64,000 nucleotides of DNA. Source: Pseudoalteromonas sp. CO133X. Its GTDB lineage: Bacteria > Pseudomonadota > Gammaproteobacteria > Enterobacterales > Alteromonadaceae. The DNA lies in NCBI GenBank assembly GCA_004208945.1, contig SGPE01000029.1, forward strand, positions 186,001-250,000. Reading direction: 5' to 3'. Position numbers and translations under genes: made by a program. How positions within the stretch are numbered: position 1 is the first letter of the stretch; every line of letters starts with the position of its first letter. Below are positions 62,682 through 64,000 of this stretch, in pieces. The notes beneath the pieces were generated by a model. That model searched no databases and had not been told where the DNA came from. It saw only the letters and a list, made by a program, of their open reading frames with translations.

Positions 62682-63341
62682 TTACTGCACCTTGTTCATT
62701 TCTTTCCAACTGGCTTTTAGGCTATTGGCAAAGCTGATGAGCTTTTCTTTCATGGTACGCTTTACTTTGATCTCTACTGAGCCTAGCCATACGTTACCTT
62801 CAATGGTAATGGTTGGGCCCTGACCTTTATTTAGAGCGACTGACTTGTTTTCTACGCTGCCAATAACGCTAAACAGTTTAGATACCACATTGACATGTTC
62901 AGGCACGTAGATTTCGTCGTTACCTAAAATACAGTTTACGTAAATAGTGACATGCTGATGCTGGAAAATCGCTTCGCTAAAGTCGAGTTCGATTGAGCCT
63001 AAGCAGTTTGTGAGGTGAATTTCTTTTGGCACAAGCCACTGGCCGCTACGCTCATTTGAACCAAGAATACTGCGTAGTTGTAAGTTTTCGTTGTCACTGC
63101 TATGGCTGTAGTGAGGTTTAAATTGCGCATGCTTATGCGATTTGTAATCTGTATCAGCTTTTAGCGCTAAGTCCGCAACAAGCTCAACAAGTACTTCATT
63201 GCACGTGGCTGCCATTGCTTGATCTAGTCGGCGTTCAAATGCTTCAGCTGAAATAACTGCATGACTGTAGTTATAAATGAGTTGGTCAATGACTTCTTCT
63301 CTTACTTGATCGATTGGACGATCTTCGAGTTTAACGGCCAT
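62682..63341 (-). CDS. DUF1707 / LiaF-C-like domain protein
   Basis: This 219-residue soluble protein has an N-terminal DUF1707-like helical region (VREEVIDQLIYNYSHAVISA then FERRLDQAM) and a C-terminal beta-helix-like domain resembling the LiaF cell-wall-stress response C-terminal domain (LGSIELDFSEA, NCILGNDEIYVPEHV, GNVWLGSVEIKVKR). No transmembrane helix is present. Function is unknown; related proteins are tied to envelope stress sensing. AGGGAA precedes the ATG at 63341. Confidence 0.75.
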   Translation of the reverse strand: MAVKLEDRPIDQVREEVIDQLIYNYSHAVISAEAFERRLDQAMAATCNEVLVELVADLALKADTDYKSHKHAQFKPHYSHSSDNENLQLRSILGSNERSGQWLVPKEIHLTNCLGSIELDFSEAIFQHQHVTIYVNCILGNDEIYVPEHVNVVSKLFSVIGSVENKSVALNKGQGPTITIEGNVWLGSVEIKVKRTMKEKLISFANSLKASWKEMNKVQ

Positions 63342-63670
63342 GGTAGTTCCCTGTTGTGATTATAAAGTGATTCTTCTGTTATTCGATATAAAGCAAAGCT
63401 TAGGCCAAATTTTATTTATATAAAAATCAAGTTGTTGTGTTTTTTGGCTTATTAGCAACTTCGTTAAATTAACCATAGATTAATGTTATCTGCAATTAAT
63501 TGGTTATTTTTGCAACATTGTGAACTTATTACCGAGCAGCCTGTAAATTGTTACCGAGGAGAATATGTGTCTTGAATAGATTGAAGTGTAACCTATTGAT
63601 ATTAAGGTGATAAATAGTTGGCATCAAAGTCGCATTAAGTAATGTGTCTTTAATCAAAAGGAGAAAGATT
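63342..63670 (+). other. Non-coding region between divergent DUF1707 and BON genes
   Basis: This ~330-bp AT-rich region separates two divergent genes. The octamer TTACCGAG occurs twice (near 63529 and 63550). No clear gene or terminator is present. Promoters for both genes must be here but no strong boxes stand out. Confidence 0.4.
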
Positions 63671-64000
63671 ATGAATACATTCAACAAGTCTATGATTGCC
63701 GCGTTAGTTATTGGTGCTACTAGCATGTCAGCTCAGGCAAGCAGCTGGGAAAATGAAAGTAAAGACGCTTGGATTGATGGTAAGGCAGAAACTGTTCTTT
63801 TAATGAACACAAATCTAAACAACTTTGACATCAACACAGATGTAAAAAATGGCAAGGTTGTACTAACTGGTAAAGTGAATAGTGAGCTTGATAAAGAGTT
63901 AGCAGAAGAGCTGGTATTAAGCTTAGATGGCGTAACTGATGTTGAAAACAAGCTTACAGTCGTAAAAGACATGAAAGCTAAGCACGCCAAAAAAGAGAAA
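63671..64000 (+). CDS. BON-domain periplasmic protein (OsmY-like), 3' end cut off
   Basis: The reading frame is open to the end of the window, so the C-terminus is missing. It starts at ATG 63671 after AAGGAG with a signal peptide (MNTFNKSMIAALVIGATSMSAQA), followed by a BON domain: LLMNTNLNNFDINTDVKNGK then VVLTGKVNSELDKELAEELV and LDGVTDVENKLTVVKDM. BON domains bind phospholipid in proteins such as OsmY and DolP, acting in the periplasm, often in stress. The 110 visible residues contain one whole BON repeat; whether another follows is not visible. Confidence 0.85.
   Translation, partial: MNTFNKSMIAALVIGATSMSAQASSWENESKDAWIDGKAETVLLMNTNLNNFDINTDVKNGKVVLTGKVNSELDKELAEELVLSLDGVTDVENKLTVVKDMKAKHAKKEK

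Overview
This 64 kb window reads as chromosomal DNA of a marine gammaproteobacterium of the Alteromonadales. Pseudoalteromonas or a close relative is the best guess. The basis is gene content and protein character: an hscA-fdx end of an ISC operon, a LacI-type NagR-like operator in front of chitobiase and an NagP-type transporter, a dciA-secA-mutT block, DarP/PmbA, and AT-rich intergenic DNA carrying a lineage-type palindromic repeat. No database search was possible, so the genus is inference.

Layout. 1-7000: end of the isc operon (hscA, fdx), a succinate-semialdehyde dehydrogenase, an 81-bp tandem palindromic array, then chitobiase and a GlcNAc permease, each preceded by a matching operator. 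7568-13672: a short O-antigen/EPS block (rmlB, rmlA, a Wzx flippase, VioA-like aminotransferase, VioB-like acyltransferase, GT2) predicted to make and use dTDP-N-acyl-4-amino-4,6-dideoxyglucose. A tRNA-His on the minus strand, mscS and a DUF481 outer-membrane protein follow.

16016-31843 is the most distinctive part. It holds a very large SLBB-repeat polysaccharide export protein, a nitroreductase-like protein, and an eleven-gene type II secretion operon in the unusual order G-E-F-H-I-J-K-L-M-C-D. After a terminator and a long AT-rich leader comes one secreted, cysteine-free, acidic protein whose codon use suggests very high expression. I infer that this protein is an S-layer or matrix subunit and the probable cargo of the secretion system.

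32677-52088 is a large surface-polysaccharide locus. It contains a sulfotransferase, two or more flippases, a pyruvyltransferase-family protein, a WecA-type initiating transferase, GT4/GT2 glycosyltransferases, an inverted PssD/PssE pair, Wzz, an acetyltransferase, Wzy, UDP-glucose dehydrogenase and GalU, followed by an inverted NahK-like sugar kinase and nucleotidyltransferase pair. A UDP-glucuronate 4-epimerase lies further on at 56532. Together these predict an acidic, uronic-acid-containing and possibly sulfated or pyruvylated Wzy-dependent polysaccharide.

52190-64000 is mostly housekeeping: dciA, secA, mutT, an M13 metallopeptidase lipoprotein, darP, pmbA, a VOC-family protein, a DUF1707/LiaF-like protein and a BON-domain protein cut by the window end. 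An approximately 80-bp palindromic repeat family recurs in intergenic DNA across the window.
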